Numbered from the stretch's first letter, positions 10,871 to 24,150 are shown. The stretch: DNA of 64,000 nucleotides from Phaseolus vulgaris (GCF_000499845.2 NC_023758.2:8595227-8659226), one strand, 5' to 3'. Notes: generated from the sequence alone by a model not told the origin. Numbers and translations: made by a program.

Positions 10871-13278
10871 TTTTCACAATCGTGTCTAGAAGACGACATT
10901 AGTTGATATTTTATTAGATGAATATCCTTTGATGTATAGATCTATGTTTGATTTATATGGTTATTGTATGTTTGTGTTGAATTGTTTATAGATTGTTAAT
11001 AAAATTGTTTCCTTTTATATGCATTATCTTATATTAGAAATTTATTAAGTTTATCATTATATGTATTGTTTGTGTAGTGATCTGTTATGACTATAGTGTG
11101 TACATGATATAGGGATATGTACATAAACAATATCTAAGGGACAATAGATATTTTATTTTATTTTTTCTTTTATAAATATTTATATTTTTTTTTTATCAAT
11201 AATAAATATTTATATTATATATAATATGTGTATGTTTAAGTTGTATTTTAAAATATATTATACTTTGTAGAGGTAATAAGGATTTATATTACAGTGGATA
11301 ATTGTTTTTAGAGTGTTATTATATAAATGAAATATTAACATTAATTATTCTATGCAAATAATGATATTATATAAATTAATGAAACTAATACCTTTTCATC
11401 AATAACAAGTTATGCACAATGGATAATTTGTACATGCAGAAGATAATTATAATAATATGGTACAGGTAAATAATAGAGCATTAGTACAATAAATTAGGGG
11501 CATCAAAACCATTTTTGAAACTAATTGTGAGAGTACTCTCACCACAATGTTTCAGCTCCATGTAGGTTCACTAAGAATTGATATTGGTTCAATAAACTTT
11601 GATGACCCCACCTTCAAAATTGAGATTTCATATATGCGCAATAACAATTGAAAACCTTTTTTTTATGAGATAAAAGTGGAAAATAAAATTTAAAATGAAA
11701 GATAACCCTTTGATTTCTGTGGACACGACAATGAAATATGACCAACCTTTTTGGCTATTAATAGGATGTGGGGTTTGGTCAAAACTACCATGTTGTCATC
11801 ATGCTCCCTCTTAACCTAAATGGGTATAACAAATGTTAATGGTAGGTTATAGTAACTTATAGCCAAAGCACAATTTGTTTTTAAAGATTTTCAGTTTAAA
11901 TTTCATCTATTATAAGTTGGGTTTTTGTTTTATGAATGATGAAGTGAGGGTTTTTGTTTCAACCATATTCATATCCCACTTTATGTACACGTGAAATGTC
12001 TATAAGAGATTTTGAGTAACAATTGGACTCAAAGAATAAATAGCTTAATAATATTACTTTAAATTATTTATAATAAATATGTAAATTAATAATCAAATAA
12101 AAAAAGTTGGATAAAAAAATTTAAATATATTTTTTATTTTGAATTGTAGAGTCTGAAAGTTATAGAGATTATACAATTTGAAAATGGAAAAAACAAACCC
12201 AACACTTTTTTCCAAAGGTAATTTTGAAATTAAGAGAATTATGGAAGTGCAGGAAGAAACTGTGGAGGTGCAGAAAGAAAATACCTGCACTTACTGGGCT
12301 ACTTTCAAACCCATTTCAATCAAAACCCAAAGGCAAGAGCAACTAGCCCTGTTTGACATTCAACCCAATAAATTGACCCAAAAGTGTAATAAAAATATGT
12401 TAATGAGAGACTTAATAATAGAAAATAATATTACCTACATGTTTTTTATTAAATCTATATGAATTTTAGAGAATAATAAAGAATCTAAGAAGAATCGTAT
12501 GTTAAAAAAATATGTTTTAGTAACATTTTCTTATTTAAGAGCTCTTATTTTGGATATCACATAATGAAAATGTTTTCTATTTTATACTTTTAGTACACAA
12601 TTTTTTTTTCTTGTATAAAATATATATTTATTTAATCACTTTTAATAATAATTTCTCTACTAATTAGTCAATTACTTTTATTTTCATTTTAACAAAACAT
12701 ATATTTGAAATTTTGTCTGATAGATTTAAATTCAGTTTTACTTACATCAATGTTGACACAAATTAAAGAATTGAATGTAGTTAATAAAAAAATCAAATAA
12801 AAATAAATACTATATGATTTTTTTGTTTATATATATAGAATACATGATAAAAGTTCAAATTTTTATTTCTTTAACGTGTAAGTTAGAGAAATGCTAGTAA
12901 AACCAAAGCAAGTTAATATTTATTGGTTAATTTAGGAGAATAAAAACAATAAAAAAGGATATTACATTAAAATAAAATATTTTTAATTATATTATACTAA
13001 ATAAAAATATCTGATGTTTTCCAGATAATTAAAATCTTTAATAAGATATGTTAATTACTCTTTAACCTGTCTTTTTTAAGCCCAAATTAACAAGACTACA
13101 AAATAATATGCGGGACTCAATAAAATAAAATATCCATGTTATAAAACTTTACAAACAAATACAATAAAGTAACTGTTACATACAATCTTTGTGAAATAGT
13201 GTTTATTTAAAAATTATTTACAACTTTTATATTAATTGTTAAACATTTATTTATTAAAAAAAATTGTCATTGAGTGAG
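10871..13278. other. No gene seen; AT-rich
   Basis: Low-complexity AT-rich DNA. Short open frames such as 12178-12462 have no recognisable motif and a composition matching noncoding surroundings. Confidence 0.5.
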
Positions 13279-14127
13279 TGTTTGGATTTGGGAGTGGATG
13301 TGTGAGGATGTGAAAAGAAAGTGTGAAGAAAGTGAGGTGGTTTGGATTGGGATATGTTAGAGAGGATGAGTGAGAAAAATTCATGGAAGTTTGTAAGTGA
13401 TAAGATGGTTGTGAGAGAATTTTATTTATTTTTTAAATTGTTAAATGTTACTTTACAAATTTATCCTCACCTATTAAATTTTTTTAATAATGAAATGAGT
13501 TATTTTTGTTTAAAAATAAACAACTTTCACATATTTCATAGATTTAAAAATTAAAATTAAATATATATTAAATATAAGTAGATATAATTTAAAAATTATA
13601 ATTATAAAAAAATGTACTCAATAAATTAAATAAAAAAAATTCAAATAATTTTTCAAAATATTAAACATGCATTATAAAATTAGAAAATAAATCAGATCTT
13701 ATAATATTTGTTATTATTAAAAATCCTATAATAATAAAAAACACTAAAAAAATATAAATTAATTAACAATAGAAAATAATTTCATAAAAACTATTATCAA
13801 ATAAATTACAAACTCATAAACATAATAATTATAAAAAAAAATATTAATATAAATACAACAACAAATTAAATAAAAAGAAAACTTCAAATAATTTCTTAAA
13901 ATATTAAATATATACTATAAAATTAGAAAATAAATCACATTATATAAATAAAAAGATATTGTTTTTTAATATTAAAAACCCTTGCATATGAATGAGGTAA
14001 AATCAGAAATATCACATGCTGATGTGACTTTCCCTCTACATCTCTTCATTTTGAGGGGAGAAGATATTTATTGTTCACAGGTATATCCTCTCCTCCTTTT
14101 TCCTGCAAAACCCTGGATCCAAACCAT
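13279..14127. mobile_element. Possible nonautonomous element with GTTTGGATTTGGG / CCTGGATCCAAAC ends
   Basis: GTTTGGATTTGGGAG at the left and CCCTGGATCCAAAC at the right are imperfect inverted repeats bounding about 850 bp of extremely AT-rich, noncoding DNA. TTTGGAT-type termini are common in plant hAT and Mutator MITEs. I do not see a clear target duplication, so the call is tentative. Confidence 0.3.
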
Positions 14128-16689
14128 TAATATCCTCTCATTTCTTTCCTTGTGAACCGTACATCCATGGAAAGAAACAAAACCTAAATAACATGGAGTA
14201 AAATGTGAGAACAGATTATTATAGCAGACTCATTTCATTCATCCAAACTCTTGTGCCATTATTCTCAATGATTAAGCTATTTTTTTCAACATTTGATAGA
14301 AAATTTCATAATATTTAGGAAATGCAAATATATTAAATTTTACTTTTCTTAATTTGATTTTGTTTTAAATTAATTTTAATTTGTAAAATTTTAATTTACT
14401 TATTTAGATAGATAAAATATTTTAATTATCATCAAATAAAAATTGTTTTAAAATGGAATAAATTTAATAATTAAAAAATATTAATTTTTAATGTTATTTA
14501 GTTGAAGTTATTCGATATTATTTTCTAGTCAAAGTTTAAAAAATATTTTAGTTGATTTTGAAAACTGCATCATCGGATCACTCATTTAATCGACTCATAA
14601 ATTTTGTCATAAAATATTTTTATAATTTCTATAAAAAATAATTAGGATAACTATTTTTTAAAAATAAATAATTATTTTATTATTATTTAAAATAATTAAT
14701 CTTCGAATTATTTTTTTCAAATGAAATATTTTATTAATCTTTTTGAAATAGAAATAAAAGATTATAAAAAAATAAAATATAAGAAAAATTTAGAATATAA
14801 GTGTTAAAGAAAAAAGAAATAAGAAAAAGAGAGTTTATCTATGTTTTATTTTAAATTATTTTCTTTTTTTACTTTAGAAAGATTTATTAAAAGAATAAAA
14901 CTTTTTTTGGAGAAAGAAAAAACAAAAATACAAATTTTACATTTGTTCGTCTCGATCGCTGAGACTATATTTAGTTTTTGGTCTGATATAAAGATATGTT
15001 TATTAGTATGTTATACTTAAAATGCAAGTCTTAATTTTTTACTAATACTAGAAATGAAAAAATTGATGGATTTAATGAATTTTATTTTATATTATAACGA
15101 ATCAGAATTTATTAATTAATTTAAATTCATTAAAATTAAATCTAATCTTACTCATTAAATATCATTAAGTCCAATTTATCCATTAACAATTTTTTCATGG
15201 ATGGATATGCAATTCAACCATAAAATTAAAATTTTGAAAAAGTTTTTTTTTAAAAAAAATAATTTTTGTAATACAAAATAAAAGAATATTTTTGAAAATT
15301 TTTAGAAGAGTAAATTTTAAAAAAAGATTTCATTATGAAAAAACTGGTTGAAGTAATTTTAATATCCCTTAATATTGATTAATTTTTTTATTAAATTATA
15401 TAACTAATTAATGAATCATTAACTATTTGTAAAATTAAATAAATGGATTTTATTTGATATTTTTTATATATTTTTTTGTAATAGATAGATTAAAGAAATT
15501 CAGTTGTAAATGGTCATATATAGATAGTAAATAAATGGATTGTTTTAATAAAACATAATTGTGACACAATACCATACTAAATACAATCTTAATTGGTTAC
15601 TAAACTTTCCTGCACATTACATACATATGCTTCCATATAATTCTTAGGTAAAAAATAAAAGAACATGGCATTTAGTCTTGAAAAGTTGACCTGAACAGCA
15701 ACAATTTGATGACTGTGTTGTACAATAATACATAAAAAAAAACTTATTATGAGTTATTGTTTCCCTTAATGTATTTATTTGCAATGATTATATGAGATTC
15801 TCTTAGGGTGAGGTATGGATTATTTTCCTTCATTCTAGGAATATAATTGATTGCATGGTTCCTCCTGCGACAACTCCACTACCTTCACTGCACCTATCTT
15901 GAATCAAGTTCCTCTGGTTTACTTCTAACATTGGATTACCCCAAAATACTTGTAGTGTTTGTACATAAGGGTTTTGTAGAACATGAAATTTTACAGTCCA
16001 AAAGGACAAAAATGGGATGTGGTTTTGGGAATGGGTTTTTAATAACTTGCATGTACCCATTCCTGAAAGTTCAACATCAATTGTGACCCTTTTAATTTCT
16101 CTCATAATTACCTAATAATGTGAATTCATGCATTCGCCCAATTGCCTCTGCTACAGAGAAGCCAGGCATCTTAGAGGACCTGAGATAGTGGCCACTCACC
16201 CTAATAAAGTCTGCTTTCTTCTCTTCTCTCCATCCACTCCCTTTGTTCAGCCGTTTTAGTTTTAGGACTAATCACTAAATCATCAAATGCTTCATTACTC
16301 TGCTTAAGAAGAAAATTGAAGGAAAGAACCATGCTGTTGCATCACATGGATTACAATCCATTGATTATTGGATGGAGCAACAGTTTGCACTTTTTTCGGA
16401 CTCTCTAACTTGTCTGCATCAATTCTCTTAATCAACCTACAGTAACCATACTACTCATTAAAGTACCATTGCACCGTTAAGATACACCACAATTAACTTT
16501 CATGCTCTGCCTCATCATCAAACTTTTGTTTCTTGCCATTATAATCTCTAACATTTTAAGAAGTATTTTATCAATCTTTTTTTTCTTTTTTTTTTTATTA
16601 TTAAAAGAACGACAAAGAATTACAGAGGCAGGTTAAATTATATTTAGTAATAAATGAGAAGGAAAATGAAAATTATAATATTTGGGAAG
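14128..16689. other. No gene recognised
   Basis: AT-rich up to about 15800. The stretch 15830-16105 is open on both strands (91 codons minus, 79 codons plus), but neither product is recognised. A nested inverted repeat lies at about 16332-16377: CTGTTGC...GCAACAG enclosing ATGGATTACAATCCAT. I see no evidence of a mature small RNA. Confidence 0.4.
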
Positions 16690-17220
16690 AGGGAGTATTA
16701 GGAGTTGTTGTCAGCGCTATCTATCCATCACAATAACATCCGCTCACAACCTACCACCGCGTCTGAGAGCACCAGGACGTGGGCTGGCACGTGGGCCTGG
16801 GGCCCCCACGACAAAGACCGCACACAAACAGAGCAGTGACATCACCTCCACAGACCACAACACAAAAAGCCCATCCCCATCTAGGGCCCATCCTTATCTG
16901 GAGGAAAGGGACTCTTGTCGCCCGGGCCCGCACTTTGGCCTTCCAACTTTAACCCTGCACCACGCGATGCCACCCACGTAGTCCCGCACCAAACATCATC
17001 CCAACACCGTGGGCCCCGCGACCACCCTTGCCACGTTTGCTGCTTTGGGCTTCTGTCGCACGTGGGGCGCTCAAAACGTGCATGGCGGATACGGCGCCGG
17101 CCACGGTTATGGGACACGTGGCGACCGGGTGGTGTCGGTTTGAGGACGTCGTCGGCACACAAATATCTTTCGCAAAGACGGTGATGGCTGCCTGTTCTTT
17201 GAGGGTACATGTGTAAACCC
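16690..17220. promoter_or_regulatory. GC-rich island dense in CACGTG/ACGT motifs
   Basis: About 530 bp of GC-rich sequence stands out in an otherwise AT-rich window. It contains three CACGTG G-boxes (16788, 17059, 17115; the last in the strong ABRE-like context GACACGTGGC) and further ACGT cores (GGACGTGG, CCACGTAG, CCACGTTTG, AACGTGC, GACGTC). Such clusters bind plant bZIP, bHLH and ABF-type factors. Long open frames on both strands here are a by-product of GC content. No recognisable coding gene adjoins it on either side, so it may be a distal regulatory region, the relic of a lost gene's promoter, or the promoter of a noncoding transcript. Confidence 0.4.
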
Positions 17221-20200
17221 CCAAGTTTTGAAATATATAATTCTTTGTTTTTATTGTAAGAAAATTTACCATTTTTCAAGTAAATTAATTCACATTTTTT
17301 TTCATATGGTTGGGGATAGATAGAGTCTGTGACTGGGAGATGTGTTATTTACCTTTTTCAGTAGTATTATTACTTGTCTACTTTATTCAATTTAAGTTTA
17401 ATAATTTGTAATAATAATAATAATAATAATAATATATAATAGAAATGTATTATTTTATGTACATAAATTATTTTTTATTTTACTGTTACTAATATTTTGA
17501 AGTTACGTATAAAATTTATAATAAAAATTATTGATGTAAAGAATAAAAATTATAAATAACAGAAAAGAAAGCAAAATAACAAATGGTAGAAAAAAATAAG
17601 TGTCCGGTATTATCAACCATAATTATTATTAAAAATATTTGATTCTTTATCATTAGTTTTTTTATAACATAATTTTAATATAATATATAACAACAATACC
17701 GAAAGTGAACGTTTTAAATGTATAGATTCATATTCTTATTTTACAGTTAATTGTATTTTTAGATTAAAAAATAAAAACAAACTATTGGAATGGTAAAATT
17801 AACTACACAAATCAACAATACAAAACATCTTACCTACTATTAAATTCCTTTTTTTATATAACCACTATTATTAATATTTTTTAAAATATATAGAGATATA
17901 AATTTTTCATCTCTATTAATAAATAATATAATAATTATCTTATAATGAATAAAATTTGATAATACGTACAATAAATAATATAATAATTATCTTATTTTTA
18001 TATTTAAGATAAAACGTAAAATTAATCTTATTATTTATTTATAAAAACCTCCGAAATAATAACCTTCAATATTTAAATAAATATTTATAATGACCAACTG
18101 GTTTATGTAAGAAAAGAAATAACTTTGACAAATAATCATTATTTATATCACACGTGATAAAAAGGAAAGATATAATTAGTGATGCAACAATTGTAAAAAA
18201 ACAACTTTTTTTTCATAAAAGAGATTCAATCAAAGATTTAATTAAGTTTTTTTTTTAATTTTCATATTTTCATATTATATATTTTTAATTATTATATTAT
18301 CTACAATTAATTGAAAATTATAATTTGAAAGTAAAATAAATATAACTACAATAATTGATCTATAAGTATAAAAGTATCAGACTGTAAATTTAATTCAAAT
18401 TTTCTCAAAACATGTTTTACCAATAAAATAAATTAACATTTACATTTACATAAAATACATTTATACATTGGATAAATTGAAAAAATTGGAGGTTAACGTT
18501 CTTCTATCTCCCTCCTTCAGTCTTCATAAATCCAAGAAAAATCATAAATTCAAACAAAATATTATTACAATTCATTTTGAATATTGTGAAAACCTGTAAA
18601 AAAAAAAACTAAACACAATATAAAAATTATAATGAACATAAGAAATAAGAAAGTTTAGAATTTATAATTTAAATTAATTTATAAACTCTAATTCCTAAAT
18701 CCTGAATAATATAAGTCTCGAACTCTATTAAACCTTCTCAAAATATCCAAGTTACTTAAAAAACAAAAACAAAAATCTTAAATAAAAAATAAATTAAAAA
18801 ATTTGCTTATAGAAAAAGAAAAAAATCTATAATAAAAGCATATCTTATAGAAAAAAATATTAAAAATAGAAATTTAATAATTAGTTTAAAAATAAGAATT
18901 GAATAAATGTTAGAAAGTAGTTTTTGAAAAATGTTATTTCAAATAATGTTTCAAAGAATTGCGGATAGTGATATTCTTGTATTAAATTTTTTTGTCAAAG
19001 AGTTTAATTTTCTCGATTTAATTATAAAAAATATTTAACAAAAAAGTACATATTAATATCTTATTATTATTTATTCTATTTTTTATCCATCTTAAATTAA
19101 ACACTTTTATTTTTAATAGTTATATTATAATTTTTATATCAACTAGAGAGTTATTCAAATTAGACATAAAATCACTTACTAAAATCATATAAAATCATTT
19201 AAAATATATCTTAATTAAATTAAATTAAACTATTATATTTTATAATTAATTTATAAGTTAATTTTATAAGATTAAATTACACATAGATAATAAAAATTAT
19301 AAAAATTAACTCATTTTTAATTATTAAATTTAAAAAATAGGATAAATAGTTACTTTTGAAGTAACTTCGTTCCTCCTATAATATTAATTGTATCAGTTGC
19401 ATCAAAGTCATGATTAAAACTTAGTTTAGAGTTTAGGGTTTCAAAATAATTTTACTTATAAGATCCCCACATAATTTTTTTTCCTTGGTACCTGTGTTGA
19501 TCCCTTTTTCCTCCACTCCATTCGTTGCTTTTATATGTCCCTATCTATTTTGCTTTGATAGGTTGGGTCACCTATGGAAAATAAAGTAAGAAATTTGTTG
19601 CATTTGTATTTAGAAAGAAACCAAGTGTGTGTTCATTACAAGAACATGACATCTTACTATTTACATGGACATGGACTGAGTGGTGCAGACAACATGAATA
19701 GATAATCATATATCAAAATCATTTCGTAAAGAGAATCATATATAGGGTTGAAGTTCAACAAAAAAAAAAAAACATAATCAAATTGCCTTAGAAAAATGGC
19801 AAAGCTTATTGTGTTATGTTACGGTCCCCCTTTTACAAAAGGGGTGAATCAACTTATTCTTACAAAGTTTTCACTAGTCATTGAGTGTTCAAAACACATC
19901 ACAAGATTTGGAAATGAGATTAGTTGAAGAGAAGTCATTCTTGATTGAAGTTCATTCGTCTTGTATTTTCTTAAGATGGATATCAATGTTGATGCTTTCG
20001 CTAAAAAATGAGTGAATAAGATATTTTGGTTAATTGTCTCAAACCTTTGTTATAAGTTTTAGTTTTTGAATATTTGAATAGTAAATATAAACTTGATTTT
20101 GCATTCATGCAAATAAGTGATCAAGATATTTTTTATCTTAAAGATTGACATCTAGTACTCACTTCATTTATAACATATTTCACTTAAACAATAATAATAC

Positions 20201-20857
20201 GAGAGGAAACTATCAAAAGAAACTATCATAAATTTACAAATTCTAAGTTTATTCAACTTACCATTGAAATTCATAATCTCACACAATCATTCATCCATAT
20301 TCATCAAACACGTGCACACATATATACAAATAACACATGGATCCACATATCATGAATATTCATGAAGAAATTCTTAATAATGTCTTTCGAAAGATCCATA
20401 TTAAGTATTCTTCACTAGATATTTAACATCAGACCCATTTTAACACTTCAAGTACAGAGCTTAGACTACAATGGATTAACATGAATTTAAATATATAACC
20501 TTACATAGACCCCAATATGTGTTTTTATTCACTTTTTCAAATATTTACATGTGTTCTGATGATACAATAACACCCTAGTTTCTCACCATTTGATGCCTTT
20601 GTCTACATGACTTAGACAATCAATGAACCTAGGGAATTTTTGTTACAACATAGATTCTTCCTTAATACATACTTTCATCCATGGTTCACATTATATGTAT
20701 ACATTGCAATTCACTTGAAGAAATAAATCATTCCAGCATACGATTTAATAATTTATGCATATGAACATACATATGCATAACACCCGTACTCAAATAAACA
20801 TTGAAAAACCACTTCAGTAAAAACATCAGACGATATTTGTACTTGAACAAAAATAGT
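17221..20857. other. No gene seen; AT-rich with simple repeats
   Basis: Strongly AT-rich. It includes a TAA microsatellite (17409-17434) and numerous A/T runs. Near 19822 the phrase CCCCCTTTTACAAAAGGGG resembles the pyrimidine/purine patch near a copia LTR end, but no LTR could be delimited. Confidence 0.45.
17409..17434. repeat. TAA microsatellite
   Basis: About eight consecutive TAA units lie in an AT-rich context. Confidence 0.8.
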
Positions 20858-21078
20858 TCTGCTCGATGAGGGTATCGAAATATACACTCACTGAAGTGAC
20901 TCAAACGATACTTCCATTTAAGTGCACCTGATTTCACTGAGGGTATTAAATGAAGCACTCACTAAAGTAACTCAGACGATACCCCCACTTAAGAATGTTT
21001 GCTTTCGTCGAGTGAAGAGTATCAAACAAAGCACTCATTAGAGTGGCTTAGATGATATTATCGCTTGGAAACTAGCCT
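20858..21078. repeat. Three diverged ~72-bp tandem repeats
   Basis: Three successive units share GAGGGTAT(C/T)-A-AT, then CACTCACT-AAGTGACTCA-ACGATAC and ACTTAAG. The units begin at about 20858, 20929 and 21000, and the third is the most diverged. The array is noncoding and may be the leftover of a retroelement untranslated region. Confidence 0.6.
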
Positions 21079-21656
21079 AAACATCTTGCACTAGCACATA
21101 TACACTGCTAAAAATGAAACTACCCCACTTGAACTTTAAAAGACATTTCCATCTCAATTCGCAAAATTAATCCTTTCAGACACAACAATGAATTCATTGT
21201 ACGTTGAAGACTAAAGAAAATGTAGACTCCGAGTAGGATGATAAAGAAATTTCCTAAGTAAACATGCAAGCAAAGACTCCAAGCAAAGACTCCAGACCAT
21301 GTACCTAAAGGGCATTAGTCCCTTTTCTATCAAGAAGCTTCTAGCTTAAGCAAAAAGACATCTAACACCTAAAAGCTCTAGGAAAACCTATTCAGCTGAG
21401 GAAATTCATGAACTATTAGGAAGTGAGTTTAAGCCTAATTCTTTATAAGAATATTAAGTTATAAGGTAAGGATTACTCCCACTTATATATTTGTAGTCAA
21501 TGGGGGATCTTCAACACACATCTTTCACGCTGAGATACACATCTCATGTGTGAGACTAAATATTTATTGGAGATTCGCAATTTCATGAACCTTTTTGTCT
21601 TCCACTTTTTTCCTCTCCTTTACTTTTACATTGGCCAAGCACACTAATGTTGAGAC

Positions 21657-22598
21657 CAAGGTTATCAGACTCGTAGGAGCCCTGTAAACCCGACTCGTAC
21701 ACTCGTAAGAGTCTACTTCACATAAAAAATTTAACAAAAAATAATAATTTATGATACCAATTCCATAATATTGAAATAAAGAAGTTCATACAACAACAAA
21801 ATAACTAAAATAACACAAATGTTATCAAGTTTAAAAGTCTCATTCATCTAATCCTCTAAGGTAATCATCTCCAAGATCTTCATGATTATCTCCATCATCA
21901 TCTTTTTTTCTGTTTCTTGAAGCATTAGTTCCATGCTTCCATCCAATATTTGTTCTATTTCCTGCAACATTCTTACTTTTAGGTCGTAGTGGTGGAAATA
22001 CTGAATTTGAATAACAGACATCTTACAATGTGCCAATTTTTTTTTTTTTAAAAATCAATTAGGCAAAATTTTAAAAAATTCCAACCTGCCCTAAAATTAA
22101 AAAAAAAACAAATATGCCCAAAAAGCTAAAAAAATCAATCTATCCTAAATCCAATCACCAAAAAACCCCAACCCATTTTTAAAAGCCCCAACCTAATTTA
22201 ACAAACCCTAATAAAAAACCTAATATGTCCTAACCCTAAAAGTCATTGTAGCAGCAAGCACGACATACTTGGCTGAGGCGAGGATGCGACGCGATATGAA
22301 GCGATGCGGTGCAGTGTGACGAGATGCTTGGGCGATGGCAGCAGGGAAAAAGATGGCATTGTGAGAAGAATGAAGCCAAGTAAAAAAAAACCCTAAAGAC
22401 TAACCTTATCAGAACGAAACATTTCGTTTTGGGTCTTTTTTGTGCAACTTGGTGACTCAGCCTTAGACTTATGAGTTTGATCGAGTCAACTCCGACTTTA
22501 CTCAAAAACGAGTTTGCTCCCGAGTTGACATGGCAACCTACACCTAACCCTTAAACTCGTAAGAGTTTACGAGTTAACCCTAGAGTTTGATAACCTTG
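21657..22598. mobile_element. Nonautonomous hAT-type element, 942 bp, target duplication GTTGAGAC
   Basis: The left end CAAGGTTATCAGACTCGTA (from 21657) and right end GAGTTTGATAACCTTG (to 22598) form terminal inverted repeats differing at one base in the first 15. The element is flanked by GTTGAGAC at 21649-21656 and GTTGAGAC at 22599-22606, an exact 8-bp duplication, the hallmark of hAT insertion. Subterminal ACTCGTAAGAGT / ACTCGTAAGAGTTTACGAGT palindromes occur at both ends. I see no transposase domain inside; the minus ORF at 22036-21848 is not recognised. It interrupts the antisense extra ORF of the gypsy remnant to its right. Confidence 0.8.
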
Positions 22599-22606
22599 GT
22601 TGAGAC

Positions 22607-23570
22607 TTGGCCAAGCAGGCTTTCTGCATTGTACAGAGGCAATCTCATCAAACTCCTTCAGTCGAGCCACATCATCCTCAAGTAGATAGCGTAACTTATT
22701 ATAGCCGAAATATCGAAGCTCAGATCCCACAAACTTGCTTTTTCCCTTGATTTGTCGGTGGCATCACATTCTTGGATGGTTAGGACCTTAACATCGGGAG
22801 CCCGACCATCCGAATTGCAGTGATCAGTAGGGATCGGGGCCTCCAACCTTTTTCTTTTACGAACTAACCTCGAAGCGGTGCGTTCGTCTCGCTCGAACTA
22901 AATAAGGATCCCACTCGAGGTAGTTTCGCTCGTAACCAAAGCACTCCTTGCAACCATCATCCTCTTAATCTGCTTGGCAAGCTCCGCCTTGTTGATTGAG
23001 GAGAGCATTTTCTCTACAAGAAAAAAAACAAGGAATTAAAAAATAAAACAAAATAAATTCTAAACTATGTCACTTGGGTTGGAAAGAGCATGGTATACCA
23101 ATATAAACTTTAAGAGAACTCGGTAGGTACTATCTTGTCAAGATCGCCGACGTGTCAAAGATAACTTTGAGATTTTCCAAAAATTCGCACATTCCTCACT
23201 CCATTGGGTCCAAGTCTCCAAGGTAACGAGCACTATGGAAATGAGGATTGGGCGACCAATAAAGAAGGAAGCCATCCAACAGAGTCAAATCGCCAGCCGA
23301 AGGACGAACTTTTATAAATCGGCCCTTGAAATTTTTATAAGAGGATTGAAAGAGGGAAAACAAACCCCTTCCAGAAATGCTATTTAAAGAGGCTCAAAGC
23401 TGCCTACTAAAACTTTTGAACTTGAAGCAATGAAAAAGTACATTTAAAGTTGGCGAAATGCCGAACTGGAAACACAAAATAACAAAGGCTCAGATAAATG
23501 CCCAACTGTTCAGATGCAACTGAGTGTGGGCGACGCTTCGAAATTCATGAGCCAACCACCCTCTGCACTA
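22607..23570 (-). pseudogene. Antisense extra ORF (Transposase_28-like) of a Tat-type Ty3/gypsy element, copy A
   Basis: Read on the minus strand from about 23560: TQLHLNSWAFI, a stop, AFVILCFQFGISPTLNVLF, another stop, then SYKNFKGRFIKVRPSAGDL, PHFHSARYLGDLDP and FLENLKVIFDTSAILT. This matches the plant 'putative gypsy type transposon' family (Pfam PF04195, from memory) and aligns along its length with the copy at 59463-60855. An intron (about 23090 to 23014) leads to a second exon opening MLSSINKAELAKQIKRM and containing RLVRKRKRLEAP, the shared motif SDGRAPDVKVLTIQEC, and WDLSFD. At least three in-frame stops are present. The coding sequence continues into 21656 and below but is split by the hAT element. 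It lies antisense to the adjacent LTR at 23640. Confidence 0.7.
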
Positions 23571-23625
23571 ACGCCTTTTCATGTCAGGCATAGGTAAACC
23601 TCTTCGCCTCACCTTGCTCGGCTCA

Positions 23626-24150
23626 AGACTGAGGGGCTATGTACCATTCGGTCATGATCGGGCATTAACTCGATCACTTAAAACGTATTTCTTCTGCCCA
23701 CTTAGCTCAGACCCAATAGACAAAGCTCAACCCAAGTAAAAGCAGGCTCAATGACCCTGAAAGAGGTCGACCTTGGCATATGGCGAATACGTTAAACACT
23801 CCAAAACAATAAGAAACAACTGAATGTACAACTAAATCATTTAATTATATTTATTTATCATGAGTTCAAGAAATATAAATAGTCAGAGACGATATTCTGT
23901 ATATCAACAACCCTAAAATAAAGGGAACATATTAACAATTTACTATGTGGTTACTAACTCTTAAAGGAGGATCTACAAGTGTTATAAAAGGGCCTTGAGA
24001 CCCCGAACAAAAGTAGACATTATTCCATGCAATATACACTATACTCATATATTTTTATGTTTTGACTAGCTTGTTCGTCGAAGTCTTATCAACAAGGGAA
24101 GCTTATCTCATTATGATCTTCAAACATCTTAAAGTGACAATCTTAAAAAT
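23626..24150 (+). mobile_element. Polypurine tract and 3' LTR of the gypsy remnant carrying ORF copy A
   Basis: The polypurine-like GACTGAGGGGCTA (23626-23639) is followed by TGTACCATTCGG (23640), the likely LTR start. The LTR has a TATA box in GTTATAAAAGGGCCTTGAGACCCC (about 23974), the same arrangement as in the LTR family at 107-712, though the rest is diverged. The right boundary is not certain and no target duplication could be tested because the 5' LTR is absent. Its orientation (+) is opposite to the neighbouring ORF (-). Confidence 0.55.

Noticed and set aside
16881..17279. 132-codon minus ORF and overlapping ORFs in the GC-rich island
   Set aside because: Open frames occur on both strands there because GC-rich DNA has few stops; the products are low-complexity and match no family I know.
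21848..22036. Met-rich minus ORF inside the hAT element as a transposase
   Set aside because: No BED zinc finger, DDE or hAT dimerisation motif; low-complexity ATG/ATC-derived sequence.
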